Source: an uncultured Collinsella sp. (lineage in GTDB: Bacteria; Actinomycetota; Coriobacteriia; Coriobacteriales; Coriobacteriaceae). From it: a stretch of 6,906 nucleotides of DNA. The DNA lies in contig CABUWA010000102.1 in the NCBI GenBank assembly GCA_902495085.1, forward strand, positions 1-6,906, given 5' to 3'. Shown piece by piece: positions 1 to 6,658 of this stretch (position 1 is its first letter; every line of letters starts with the position of its first letter). The translations under genes were made by a program, and so were the position numbers. Below the pieces are notes generated by a model. That model made no database searches and was not told the DNA's origin. It saw only the letters and a program-made list of their open reading frames with translations.

Positions 1-107
1 ATCTGCCTGCCGAAGCGGGCATACACAGAGGACTCATCGCTATGAACCGTGAGAGGTATCGCGGCGACCTGCCCCTATCGGGGGTGGGCGCCTATGTCAT
101 CGCTTAA
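1..107 (+). CDS. 3' end of an upstream gene, or a 21-codon leader peptide (unidentified)
   Basis: This is the only frame open from the left edge across the recJ start region; the other two forward frames stop at 43-45 and 50-52. It reads ...GLIAMNRERYRGDLPLSGV... and ends GAYVIA at TAA 105-107. I do not recognise the protein. Two readings are possible. First, it is the C-terminus of a gene that begins outside the window and overlaps recJ by 14 bases, which is common in tightly packed operons. Second, ATG 42 starts a free-standing 21-residue peptide, since AGAGGA (27-32) lies 9 bases upstream of it. The stretch contains several codons that look uncommon beside recJ (ATA, AGA, AGG, GGA, CTA), so its coding nature is not certain. 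In either case, ribosomes finishing at 107 would be placed to restart at the recJ ATG at 94. Confidence 0.45.
   Translation, partial: LPAEAGIHRGLIAMNRERYRGDLPLSGVGAYVIA
80..88 (+). promoter_or_regulatory. Weak ribosome binding site deciding the recJ start
   Basis: The G-rich run GGGGGTGGG lies 5 bases before ATG 94 and can pair partly with the 16S rRNA tail. It is preceded by CCCC (72-75) and TATC, so it could fold into a 4-bp hairpin that hides it. Translation of the overlapping upstream frame would open that fold, which fits translational coupling. The site supports ATG 94 over GTG 49. The pairing is seen in the sequence; the regulatory effect is inferred. Confidence 0.45.
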
Positions 108-3100
108 GACGACGCATCGCTGGGCGGTCGCTCAGCAAAACCCCGGGCTCGAAAAGGAGCTTTCGGCTGGTCTGGGCATTCCCGGACTGGTGGCGCGCAT
201 TATGGTCGCGCACGGCATCGGCTCCATCAAAGAGGGCCAATTGTTTTTGACGCCTTCGCTCGATCGCGACTGGGCCGACCCACTCATTATCCCGGGCATG
301 TCGGTCGTTGCCGACCGCGTCGAGCGTGCTATTCGCAACCACGAGCACATTGCAGTCTTTGGCGATTTTGACGTTGACGGCATTACGTCGACCTGCCTGT
401 TGACCGAGGCACTGCGCACGTTTGGCGCCGATGTCACGCCGTTTATTCCGCATCGCTTTGATGAGGGCTACGGTCTTTCGCGCGCGGCACTCGACCGCGT
501 TAACGAGCTCGCTCGCCCCCAGCTGATCGTGACCGTCGATAACGGCATTGCCGCCAAGGAAGAGGTTTCCTATCTGGAGAGCCTGGGGATCGATTTGGTG
601 GTCACGGACCATCACGAGCCCTCCGACCAGGTGCCGCAGGGTATGCCCCTGACCGACCCCAAGCTCGAGGACGAGGGCCCCTCGCGCGAGCTTGCCGGTG
701 CTGGTGTGGCGCTCAAGCTGGTGCAAGTCCTAGGTGAGCGCCTGGGCAAGCCGTCGTATTGGCGTTCGCTAATCGAGGTCGCGGCGCTGGGCACCGTGTC
801 CGATATGATGCCGCTCACGCCCGAGAACCGCGCGCTGGTTGCCGAGGGCATCCAGCAGATGCGCGTAACCGCTCGCCCCGGCTATATCGCGCTTGCCGCG
901 CTTGCCAAGGCGGACCTTTCGAGCATTACGGCGGATGGCCTGTCATTCTCGCTCATTCCCCGCTTAAACGCTGCCGGCCGCATGGCCGATCCCAAGCTGG
1001 CGCTCGACCTGCTGCTTGCCCGCAATCCCATCGAAGCAAGCGCGCTGGCGGCTGAGCTCGAGGAAATCAACCGCCAGCGCCGTGAGATCGAGGCGGAGCT
1101 CACGCGCGATGCCATGGCAAAGGTCGAGGAGACCTATGACGGCGGACGCGCGATCGTCGTGGGCGGCGAAGGCTGGCACGAGGGTGTCAAGGGCATCGTG
1201 GCAAGCCGTCTGACCAACCGCTATCACGTGCCGGCGCTGCTGTTCTCGATCGAGGACGGTATCGCGCGCGGCTCTGGTCGCTCGGTGGGCAAAGTTAACC
1301 TGTTTGACGCCGTCGAGCGCTGTTCCGACCTGCTGATTCGTCGCGGCGGACATGCCGGTGCGGTGGGTGTGACCATCGAGGCATCCAAGCTCGATGAATT
1401 CCGTCGTCGCCTTTCCGCCGTGCTATCGGAGATTCCCGCCGAGGACTTTGAAGACATCGACGAGGTTGCCGCCACGGTCGACCTTTCCGAGCTGAATATC
1501 GAGACTATAGAGCAGATTTCCCGTCTTGAGCCGTTTGGCCAGGGCAACAAGGTGCCGCTGCTGGCCGCCGAGGGCGTGACGATGTGCGATCGCGCCGTGG
1601 TGGGCAAAACCGGCGAGCACATGCGCTTTGTGGCGACCGATGGTGCCGCGAGCGTGCCGGCCATTATGTTCCGCGTGCCGCAAATCGATAGGCTCATCAA
1701 TTGCGACAGCGCCGTCGACTTGGTGTTCGAGGCCGTGGCCGAGCATTGGCAGGGACGTGTGAAGCCCAAGCTCATGATCAAAGATGTCTTGGTGCGCGAT
1801 ACCACGGCGTCCAATATCGACGATCCGGCATGTGAACTTCGCCGCGGCGTGCAACCGGCGGATTCTGGCCTGCGCCTGGAGTCGCGTAAACGCGAGACGC
1901 TCGCCCAGCTTTCTTATGCTGAGCTCACGCGCTCGCTTATCCATAGCTTTATCGGCTCGAACCAGCCGCACCGCGCGCAGGTCGAGGCGCTCGATGCCCT
2001 GGCCGATCACCAAAGTGTTCTGGCCGTTATGGGAACGGGGCGCGGCAAGTCGCTCATCTTCCATGTGCATGCCGCGCGCGAGGCGGTTCTTCGCGGGCGT
2101 GCGAGCATCTTTGTCTATCCGCTGCGTGCGCTCGTTGCCGACCAGGCCTATCACCTCTCGTCGACGATGGCCGCGCTCGGCATTGGCGTCGGCGTGTTGA
2201 CCGGCGAGACCGTGGAGGCGGCGCGCGATGACGTGTTTGCCGGCTTGGCTTCGGGTCGCACCGGTATCGTGCTCACGACGCCCGAGTTCCTGTCTATCCA
2301 CCGTGACCGCTTTGCGCGTTCGGGCCGCATCGGCTTTGTCGTTATCGATGAGGCGCACCACGCCGGCCTTGCCAAGGGCGGCGACCGTAGCGCCTATCTC
2401 GACATGCCCGATATCCTCAAAGCCCTGGGCGACCCGGTCGTTATGGCTGCGACGGCCACCGCGACGGCTCCGGTCGTGGCCGAGCTTGCCCGCATGTTGC
2501 CGATCACTCGCACGGTGGTCGACGAGACGGTGCGCGAGAACCTGCAGCTCGAGGACGACCGCGACCTTGCGAGCCGCGAGAACCGTTTAGTGTCGATCGT
2601 GGCGACGGGGGAGAAGACCGTCATTTACGTCAATTCGCGCGACCAGTCCGTGGCGCTCGCCAAGACGTTGCGCAAGCGTGTGCCCGATTGCGCAACCCAT
2701 ATCGCGTTCTATAACGCGGGGCTTGCGCGTTCCGATCGCCGCCGCGTGGAGGAAGCATTCCGAGACGGAAGCCTCAGCTGCATCGTTTCGACCTCCGCCT
2801 TTGGCGAGGGTGTCAACCTGCCCGATATCCGCCATGTCGTGCTCTACCACATGCCGTTTGGCGCCATCGAGTTCAACCAGATGAGCGGACGTGCCGGCCG
2901 CGATGGCCAGCCCGCCGTGATCCATCTGCTCTATTCGTCGCGCGACGCCCGCATTAACGAGCGCCTGCTCGACTGCTATGCGCCCGAGCGCGACGAGCTC
3001 GTCACGCTCTATCGCGCGCTGCAGACCATGTGGCGCTCCAACCGCGGCAAAACCGGGGACGATTCCTTTAGTGCGAGCGATATCGACATCGCGCAGATGT

Positions 3101-3381
3101 GCCTTGCCATCGATGCTCGCACGCCGGTCGACGAGCGTTCGGTGGAAAGCGGCCTGGGAATCTTCGAAGAGCTTGGTTTCTGTCGAGTTTCGGGGTTTGA
3201 CGACACTCGTCGCATCGCGATGGCCGAAAACCCCGGCCGCGTGCAATTGAGCAGGTCAATTCGCTATTTGGAGGGCTTGCGCTCGCGCATGGAGTTTTCG
3301 GCTTTCCGGAGCTGGGCGCTCGATTCGTGCGCTTCTGATATGCTAGCCAAAGTTAACCGCCCGATCGTACCGCGGGCCTAG
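94..3381 (+). CDS. recJ: RecJ single-strand DNA exonuclease fused to a RecQ-like SF2 helicase
   Basis: A 1095-residue cytoplasmic DNA-repair protein with two complete enzyme halves. The RecJ half (about 1-570) degrades single-stranded DNA 5' to 3' using Mn/Mg ions. It shows GDFDVDG (D91, D93, D95), VDNG (D149), the DHH motif (D172-H173-H174), GTVSD (D237), RLNAAGRM (290-297), the DHHA1 RGGHAG motif (H420) and PFGQGN (480-485) before an OB-like domain. The helicase half (about 600-990) shows a Q-motif-like Q629, Walker A GTGRGKS (647-653), DEAH (752-755), ATATAT (786-791), STSAFGEGVNLPD (899-911) and SGRAGRDG (931-938). The last ~100 residues resemble the C-terminal domain of Firmicutes RecJ, not RQC or HRDC. 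Typical RecJ is roughly 570-790 residues. I chose ATG 94 because MSSLKTTHRW matches RecJ N-termini and GGGGGTGGG lies just upstream; GTG 49 has no good ribosome site. The gene overlaps the upstream frame by 14 bases and lies 15 bases from rel. In RecFOR-type repair, RecQ and RecJ cooperate, so the fusion makes functional sense; joint activity is inferred. Confidence 0.95.
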   Translation: MSSLKTTHRWAVAQQNPGLEKELSAGLGIPGLVARIMVAHGIGSIKEGQLFLTPSLDRDWADPLIIPGMSVVADRVERAIRNHEHIAVFGDFDVDGITSTCLLTEALRTFGADVTPFIPHRFDEGYGLSRAALDRVNELARPQLIVTVDNGIAAKEEVSYLESLGIDLVVTDHHEPSDQVPQGMPLTDPKLEDEGPSRELAGAGVALKLVQVLGERLGKPSYWRSLIEVAALGTVSDMMPLTPENRALVAEGIQQMRVTARPGYIALAALAKADLSSITADGLSFSLIPRLNAAGRMADPKLALDLLLARNPIEASALAAELEEINRQRREIEAELTRDAMAKVEETYDGGRAIVVGGEGWHEGVKGIVASRLTNRYHVPALLFSIEDGIARGSGRSVGKVNLFDAVERCSDLLIRRGGHAGAVGVTIEASKLDEFRRRLSAVLSEIPAEDFEDIDEVAATVDLSELNIETIEQISRLEPFGQGNKVPLLAAEGVTMCDRAVVGKTGEHMRFVATDGAASVPAIMFRVPQIDRLINCDSAVDLVFEAVAEHWQGRVKPKLMIKDVLVRDTTASNIDDPACELRRGVQPADSGLRLESRKRETLAQLSYAELTRSLIHSFIGSNQPHRAQVEALDALADHQSVLAVMGTGRGKSLIFHVHAAREAVLRGRASIFVYPLRALVADQAYHLSSTMAALGIGVGVLTGETVEAARDDVFAGLASGRTGIVLTTPEFLSIHRDRFARSGRIGFVVIDEAHHAGLAKGGDRSAYLDMPDILKALGDPVVMAATATATAPVVAELARMLPITRTVVDETVRENLQLEDDRDLASRENRLVSIVATGEKTVIYVNSRDQSVALAKTLRKRVPDCATHIAFYNAGLARSDRRRVEEAFRDGSLSCIVSTSAFGEGVNLPDIRHVVLYHMPFGAIEFNQMSGRAGRDGQPAVIHLLYSSRDARINERLLDCYAPERDELVTLYRALQTMWRSNRGKTGDDSFSASDIDIAQMCLAIDARTPVDERSVESGLGIFEELGFCRVSGFDDTRRIAMAENPGRVQLSRSIRYLEGLRSRMEFSAFRSWALDSCASDMLAKVNRPIVPRA
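3336..3344 (+). promoter_or_regulatory. Possible extended -10 element inside the recJ 3' end, upstream of rel
   Basis: TGATATGCT fits an extended -10 pattern (TG, one base, then TATGCT, 4 of 6 matches to TATAAT) and lies about 50 bases before the rel start. There is no recognisable -35 hexamer at 16-18 bases upstream. It falls inside coding sequence, where it uses the Leu codon CTA, which looks rare in this gene. It could give rel expression independent of recJ, but a chance match is quite possible. Confidence 0.2.
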
Positions 3382-3390
3382 GGGAAGGGG
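3381..3390 (+). promoter_or_regulatory. Ribosome binding site of rel
   Basis: GGGGAAGGGG begins on the last base of the recJ stop codon and ends 6 bases before ATG 3397. It supports that start over the internal ATG 3451 and shows that rel is translated directly behind recJ on a shared transcript. Confidence 0.7.
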
Positions 3391-3396
3391 ACCTCG

Positions 3397-5757
3397 ATGG
3401 ATGCCGCAGCCCGTACCGCCCATGATTCCACCCTCCAGCCGTTTTCGGAGATGGAGCACTATAAGCATGCCGATGAGCTGCCGCCCGAGATTATGGCGGA
3501 CAGCTACGACAAGCTGGAGCGCCTGTGCCTCAAATATATGAATGAGGACGACTTTTCTAAGGTTGAGCAGGCCTACTGCTTTGCCGCCGAGAAGCACTGC
3601 AACCAAAAGCGCCGCTCGGGCGAGATGTACATTAACCATCCCGTCGAGGTTGCCATCATTTTGGCCGATCTCAAGATGGACTGCGATGTGGTGTGTGCCG
3701 CGCTGCTGCACGATACCGTCGAGGATACCGAGACCTCGCTCACCGATGTTTCCGGCCTGTTTGGCGATACGGTGGCCGAGCTCGTCGATGGCGTGACCAA
3801 GCTCACCAACATCGAAGTCGACAGCATGGACGAGAAGCAGGCGCTCACGCTGCGCAAGATGTTCCTCGCCATGTCCAAGGACATCCGCGTCATCATCGTT
3901 AAACTTGCCGATCGTCTGCACAACATGCGAACGCTGGCAGCCCTGCGCGAGGATCGTCGCCTGTTTAAGGCTCGCGAGACCATGGACGTGTACGCGCCCT
4001 TGGCCGACCGCCTGGGCATGAGCTCTATTAAGTGGGAGCTCGAGGACCTGTCCTTCTTCTACCTGGAGCCCGATGCCTACCAGCGCATCGCGCGTATGGT
4101 AGCTGAGTCGCGCGAGGTCCGCGAACGCTACCTTGCCGAGACCATCAAGACGCTTACCGATGAGCTCAACCGCATTGGTCTGGAGGACTTCCAGATCAAC
4201 GGCCGCTCCAAGCACTATTGGTCCATCTACCAAAAGATGAAGCGCAAGGGCAAGGAGTTCTCCGAGATCTACGACCTGGTGGCGCTGCGCGTTATTACCC
4301 ATTCGGTGCGCGATTGCTACTCCACGCTCGGTGCGGTGCATACGCTGTGGCACCCTATGCCTGGTCGCTTTAAAGACTATATCGCCATGCCTAAGGTCAA
4401 TAACTACCAGTCGCTCCACACGACGGTCATCGGCCCTACGGCTCGTCCGCTCGAGATTCAGATTCGAACCTACGAGATGCATGAGCAGGCCGAGTACGGC
4501 ATTGCCGCCCACTGGCTATATAAGAAGTCGGGCGGATCGTCTGCTTCCAAGACCAATGACGCTCAACGTTTGGACGACCAGATCAACTGGCTCAAGCATT
4601 CGCTCGATTGGGCAGCTTCCGACGAGATCACCGATGCCAAGGAATACCTGCACTCGCTGAAGGTCGATCTGTTCGATCAGGAGATCTTTGTCTTCACGCC
4701 CAAAGGCGAGGTCATGGCGCTTCGTGCCGGCTCCACGCCGCTCGACTTTGCCTATGCCGTTCACACCGAGGTGGGAAACCACTGCGTCGGCGCCAAAATC
4801 AACGGTGCGGTGGCTCCGCTCACGCACGAGATCAAGACGGGCGACCGCGTTGAAATCCTGACTAACAAGAGTTCCAAGCCGTCGCGCGATTGGCTCAAGA
4901 TCGTTAAGACACCTTCCGCCAAGTCAAAGATCCGCCGCTATTTTGCCGCTGCGACCAAGGACGACGACGCTGCCGCCGGTCGCGATATGCTGGCCAAGGA
5001 CCTGCGTAAGCGTGGCTATGGCATTTCTACGCCGCGTTCGACGCGTGCACTCAACGCCGTGGCGGAGCAGTTTAACTTCAAGCAGCTCGAGGACCTGTTT
5101 GCCGCCGTCGGTGCCGGCAAGGTTGCCCCGCGCGCTGTGGGCAATAAGGTCGAGCAAATCTTGGACCCCAAGCCCGAGGAACAGCTCACCAAGGCCGAGG
5201 CTATCGCCGAGGTCGTGAAGCAGCCCGCTCGCGGCTCCAACCGCAAGCCGCAAAAGCGCGGCAAGAGCGCCAGTAACGGCATTATCGTCAAGGGCGAGAG
5301 CAACAGCGGCCTGCTGGTCCGTCTGGCTCATTGCTGCAACCCCGTGACGGGCGACGACATCGTCGGCTTCATCACGCGCGGTCGCGGCGTTTCGGTGCAT
5401 CGCGCCAACTGCCCTAACGTCAAGGGTCTTATGGAACATCCCGAGCGCATGATCGATGTGGAGTGGGACGGCGCTGCCGACACCCTCTTCCAGATCGAGA
5501 TCGTGGTCGAGTGCCTGGACCGCATGGGCCTGCTCAAGGATGTCACCATTGCCATTGGCGATGCGGGCGGTAATATCCTTTCTGCCGCCACGTCGACCAA
5601 CCGCGAGGGCATTGCAACCCTGCGCTTTATGGTCGAGATCTCGGACGCGAGTGGCTTGGATCCGCTGCTGGCCTCTATCAGCAGCGTTGACTCGGTCTAC
5701 GACGCTCGTCGTCTTATGCCCGGCGAGGGTGGAGCCCAGCTTAAGCGCCGTGTGTAG
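3397..5757 (+). CDS. rel: Bifunctional (p)ppGpp synthetase/hydrolase Rel
   Basis: A 786-residue long RelA/SpoT homologue that makes (p)ppGpp from ATP and GTP/GDP on stalled ribosomes and also breaks it down, setting the stringent response. The N-terminal hydrolase has an intact HD site: H81 in NHPVEVA, H105-D106 with E109-D110 in LLHDTVEDT, and D172 in KLADRLHNMRTL. The synthetase follows with GRSKHYWSIYQK, D293 in YDLVALRVI, RFKD (324-327), YQSLHTTV (337-344) and E353 in EIQIRT. The RFKD form is the charge pattern of bifunctional Rel, unlike the EXDD of synthetase-only RelA. A TGS domain spans about 430-490, a zinc-finger domain carries C646, C647, H668 and C672, and an ACT domain covers about 705-780. 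It is slightly longer than B. subtilis Rel because of an N-terminal tail of about 40 residues and a basic linker near 610-628. It lies 15 bases after recJ. All catalytic residues I can check are present. Confidence 0.97.
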   Translation: MDAAARTAHDSTLQPFSEMEHYKHADELPPEIMADSYDKLERLCLKYMNEDDFSKVEQAYCFAAEKHCNQKRRSGEMYINHPVEVAIILADLKMDCDVVCAALLHDTVEDTETSLTDVSGLFGDTVAELVDGVTKLTNIEVDSMDEKQALTLRKMFLAMSKDIRVIIVKLADRLHNMRTLAALREDRRLFKARETMDVYAPLADRLGMSSIKWELEDLSFFYLEPDAYQRIARMVAESREVRERYLAETIKTLTDELNRIGLEDFQINGRSKHYWSIYQKMKRKGKEFSEIYDLVALRVITHSVRDCYSTLGAVHTLWHPMPGRFKDYIAMPKVNNYQSLHTTVIGPTARPLEIQIRTYEMHEQAEYGIAAHWLYKKSGGSSASKTNDAQRLDDQINWLKHSLDWAASDEITDAKEYLHSLKVDLFDQEIFVFTPKGEVMALRAGSTPLDFAYAVHTEVGNHCVGAKINGAVAPLTHEIKTGDRVEILTNKSSKPSRDWLKIVKTPSAKSKIRRYFAAATKDDDAAAGRDMLAKDLRKRGYGISTPRSTRALNAVAEQFNFKQLEDLFAAVGAGKVAPRAVGNKVEQILDPKPEEQLTKAEAIAEVVKQPARGSNRKPQKRGKSASNGIIVKGESNSGLLVRLAHCCNPVTGDDIVGFITRGRGVSVHRANCPNVKGLMEHPERMIDVEWDGAADTLFQIEIVVECLDRMGLLKDVTIAIGDAGGNILSAATSTNREGIATLRFMVEISDASGLDPLLASISSVDSVYDARRLMPGEGGAQLKRRV

Positions 5758-5790
5758 GTGCGAGAGCCTCTCAGCATCATAGATATTGGT

Positions 5791-5830
5791 TACGTTCGAG
5801 GCATCGTTTGGTGCCTCGAACGTATTTTAG
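5791..5830 (+). terminator. Perfect 13-bp hairpin with a short T run between rel and the hydrolase gene
   Basis: TACGTTCGAGGCA (5791-5803) and TGCCTCGAACGTA (5812-5824) are perfect inverted copies around the loop TCGTTTGG, followed by TTTTAG. This is the shape of a Rho-independent terminator, though four Ts is a short tail. It lies 34 bases after the rel stop and directly before the ribosome site of the next gene. No convincing promoter lies between the hairpin and that gene, so the likely role is partial termination or an RNA processing or stability element, not a full stop. Confidence 0.6.
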
Positions 5831-5838
5831 AAGGAGGG
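5831..5838 (+). promoter_or_regulatory. Strong ribosome binding site choosing ATG 5846
   Basis: AAGGAGGG is a near-ideal Shine-Dalgarno sequence. It leaves 7 bases to ATG 5846, only 1 base to ATG 5840 and 16 bases to ATG 5855, so 5846 is by far the best start. It begins 6 bases after the end of the hairpin stem, so the folded hairpin does not mask it. Confidence 0.8.
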
Positions 5839-5845
5839 TATGCGC

Positions 5846-6529
5846 ATGGGCGATATGACTTTGGACCTGACACCCCGAGGTGCGGCTTCGATTGAGGCAC
5901 TCGTCAACGGCCCGATTCAGACCAACAGCTACGCCGTGATTTCGAATGACGAGTGCTTAATCGTCGATCCGGCGTGGGAGGGCGAGCGTCTTGTGGAGCA
6001 TATCCGCACCGCGCATCCCGAGGTGCGCGTACTCGGCTCTGTCTGCACGCACGGTCATGCCGACCATGTTGGCGGGGTTGCCGGGGTTCGAGCTGTCGTT
6101 GGCGACAGCGCACTATATGAGTTGTGCGCTAAGGACGTGACGGTACCTCGCGCAAATATCGAGGAGCAGCGCGCCATGTGGGGCATCGAGACGCCCGATC
6201 CGGGTGAGCCGACGCGCTTGCTTGCCGAGGGCGATACAATCGAGGTGGGCGACGTCTGCCTGCAGGTGATCGAGACGCCGGGGCATACGCCGGGCGGCAT
6301 CGTCCTGTTCGCCGCGACCGAGCAGGGGAACATCGCCTTTGTGGGCGACACGCTTTTCCCGGGCAGCCACGGTCGTACCGATCTTTCCGGCGGTGACGAG
6401 GCGGCGATTATGCGCTCGCTTTCCAAACTTGCCAAGACGCTTCCGCCCGATACCGTTTGCTTGACGGGCCATGGCGATTCGACCACGATGGCGCGCGAAC
6501 TTATGCAGAACCCGTTTATGCAGATGTAG
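5846..6529 (+). CDS. Metallo-beta-lactamase-fold hydrolase, glyoxalase II-like (YcbL/YqgX type)
   Basis: A 227-residue cytoplasmic protein with no signal peptide or membrane segment. It carries the full two-metal site of the glyoxalase II group: THGHADH (H69, H71, D73, H74), H147 in TPGHTPGG, the bridging D168 in VGDTLFPGSHGRTDL, and H209 in LTGHGDS. The N-terminal stretch GPIQTNSYAV with IVDPAWEGE is also typical of this group. Family members hydrolyse thioesters such as S-lactoylglutathione or act on persulfides. Since most Gram-positive anaerobes lack glutathione, the substrate here is unknown. Genes of this type often sit behind recJ/rel clusters in Gram-positive bacteria, which suggests shared transcription but says little about function. 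The hairpin between it and rel may lower its expression relative to rel. The fold and metal site are secure; the exact reaction is not. Confidence 0.92.
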   Translation: MGDMTLDLTPRGAASIEALVNGPIQTNSYAVISNDECLIVDPAWEGERLVEHIRTAHPEVRVLGSVCTHGHADHVGGVAGVRAVVGDSALYELCAKDVTVPRANIEEQRAMWGIETPDPGEPTRLLAEGDTIEVGDVCLQVIETPGHTPGGIVLFAATEQGNIAFVGDTLFPGSHGRTDLSGGDEAAIMRSLSKLAKTLPPDTVCLTGHGDSTTMARELMQNPFMQM

Positions 6530-6539
6530 GCTCGAAGCC

Positions 6540-6581
6540 GTCTTTCGAACCACGAAGACCGCTCAATCGTCAAGCTATTTT
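6540..6581 (+). terminator. Weak terminator-like fold after the hydrolase gene
   Basis: GTCTTTCG (6540-6547) and CGAAGAC (6553-6559) pair over 7 bp with one bulged T around the loop AACCA. A small GGCT/AGCC hairpin at 6529-6539 precedes it. The T run (ATTTT, 6577-6581) lies about 18 bases beyond the stem, which is too far for a classical intrinsic terminator. Termination is expected somewhere here, because fba has its own promoter, but this fold is only a modest candidate. Confidence 0.25.
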
Positions 6582-6610
6582 CCCCAGTGGGTCGATTCTG
6601 TGGGGCAAAC

Positions 6611-6625
6611 GGTCAAAATTTGTCC
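6611..6625 (+). promoter_or_regulatory. 15-bp imperfect dyad upstream of the fba promoter
   Basis: The 15-mer GGTCAAAATTTGTCC is symmetric as GG.CAAA.TTTG.CC, with only a T-T mismatch in the arms and one centre base. It lies about 65-80 bases upstream of the predicted fba transcription start, a position suited to an activator or an upstream operator. I cannot assign it to a known regulator. Confidence 0.3.
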
Positions 6626-6637
6626 AATCGGATGGTA

Positions 6638-6658
6638 TTCGTGAACAAACGAACGTTT
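6638..6658 (+). promoter_or_regulatory. Two overlapping short inverted repeats next to the fba -35 region
   Basis: TTCGT (6638-6642) and ACGAA (6649-6653) form a 5-6-5 inverted repeat. AAACG (6647-6651) and CGTTT (6654-6658) form a second one, 5-2-5. They overlap each other, and the second reaches the weak -35 hexamer. A bound protein here could control fba, but 5-bp arms arise easily by chance. Confidence 0.25.

Noticed and set aside
49..93. GTG 49 as the recJ start, adding 15 residues
   Set aside because: There is no Shine-Dalgarno sequence before it, and the added residues do not resemble RecJ N-termini. ATG 94 has a G-rich site and the expected MSSLKT-HRW start.
97..726. Open frame of 209 codons on the - strand opposite the RecJ DHH domain
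   Set aside because: A shadow of conserved coding sequence with no family resemblance.
1423..2361. Open frame of 312 codons on the - strand opposite recJ
   Set aside because: It lies antisense to conserved RecJ OB and helicase segments. Its composition is rich in Arg, His and Ala, typical of a shadow frame, with no motif.
2446..2478. Repeated GCGACGGC units
   Set aside because: They encode the Ala-Thr run of helicase motif III and need no separate explanation.
3343..4512. Long open frame of 389 codons on the - strand opposite rel
   Set aside because: It lies wholly antisense to conserved Rel (and the last codons of recJ), has no recognisable domain, and is expected from the third-position G/C bias of the sense gene.
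5762..5772. GAGAG-C-CTCTC palindrome just after rel
   Set aside because: The single-base loop cannot form a hairpin as written, and the arms are short and repetitive. Probably chance.
5840..5845. ATG 5840 as the hydrolase start
   Set aside because: Only 1 base separates it from AAGGAGGG. ATG 5846, with 7 bases, is far better placed.
6582..6605. CCCCA ... TGGGG inverted repeat as a terminator
   Set aside because: A 5-bp stem with a 14-base loop and no T run after it.
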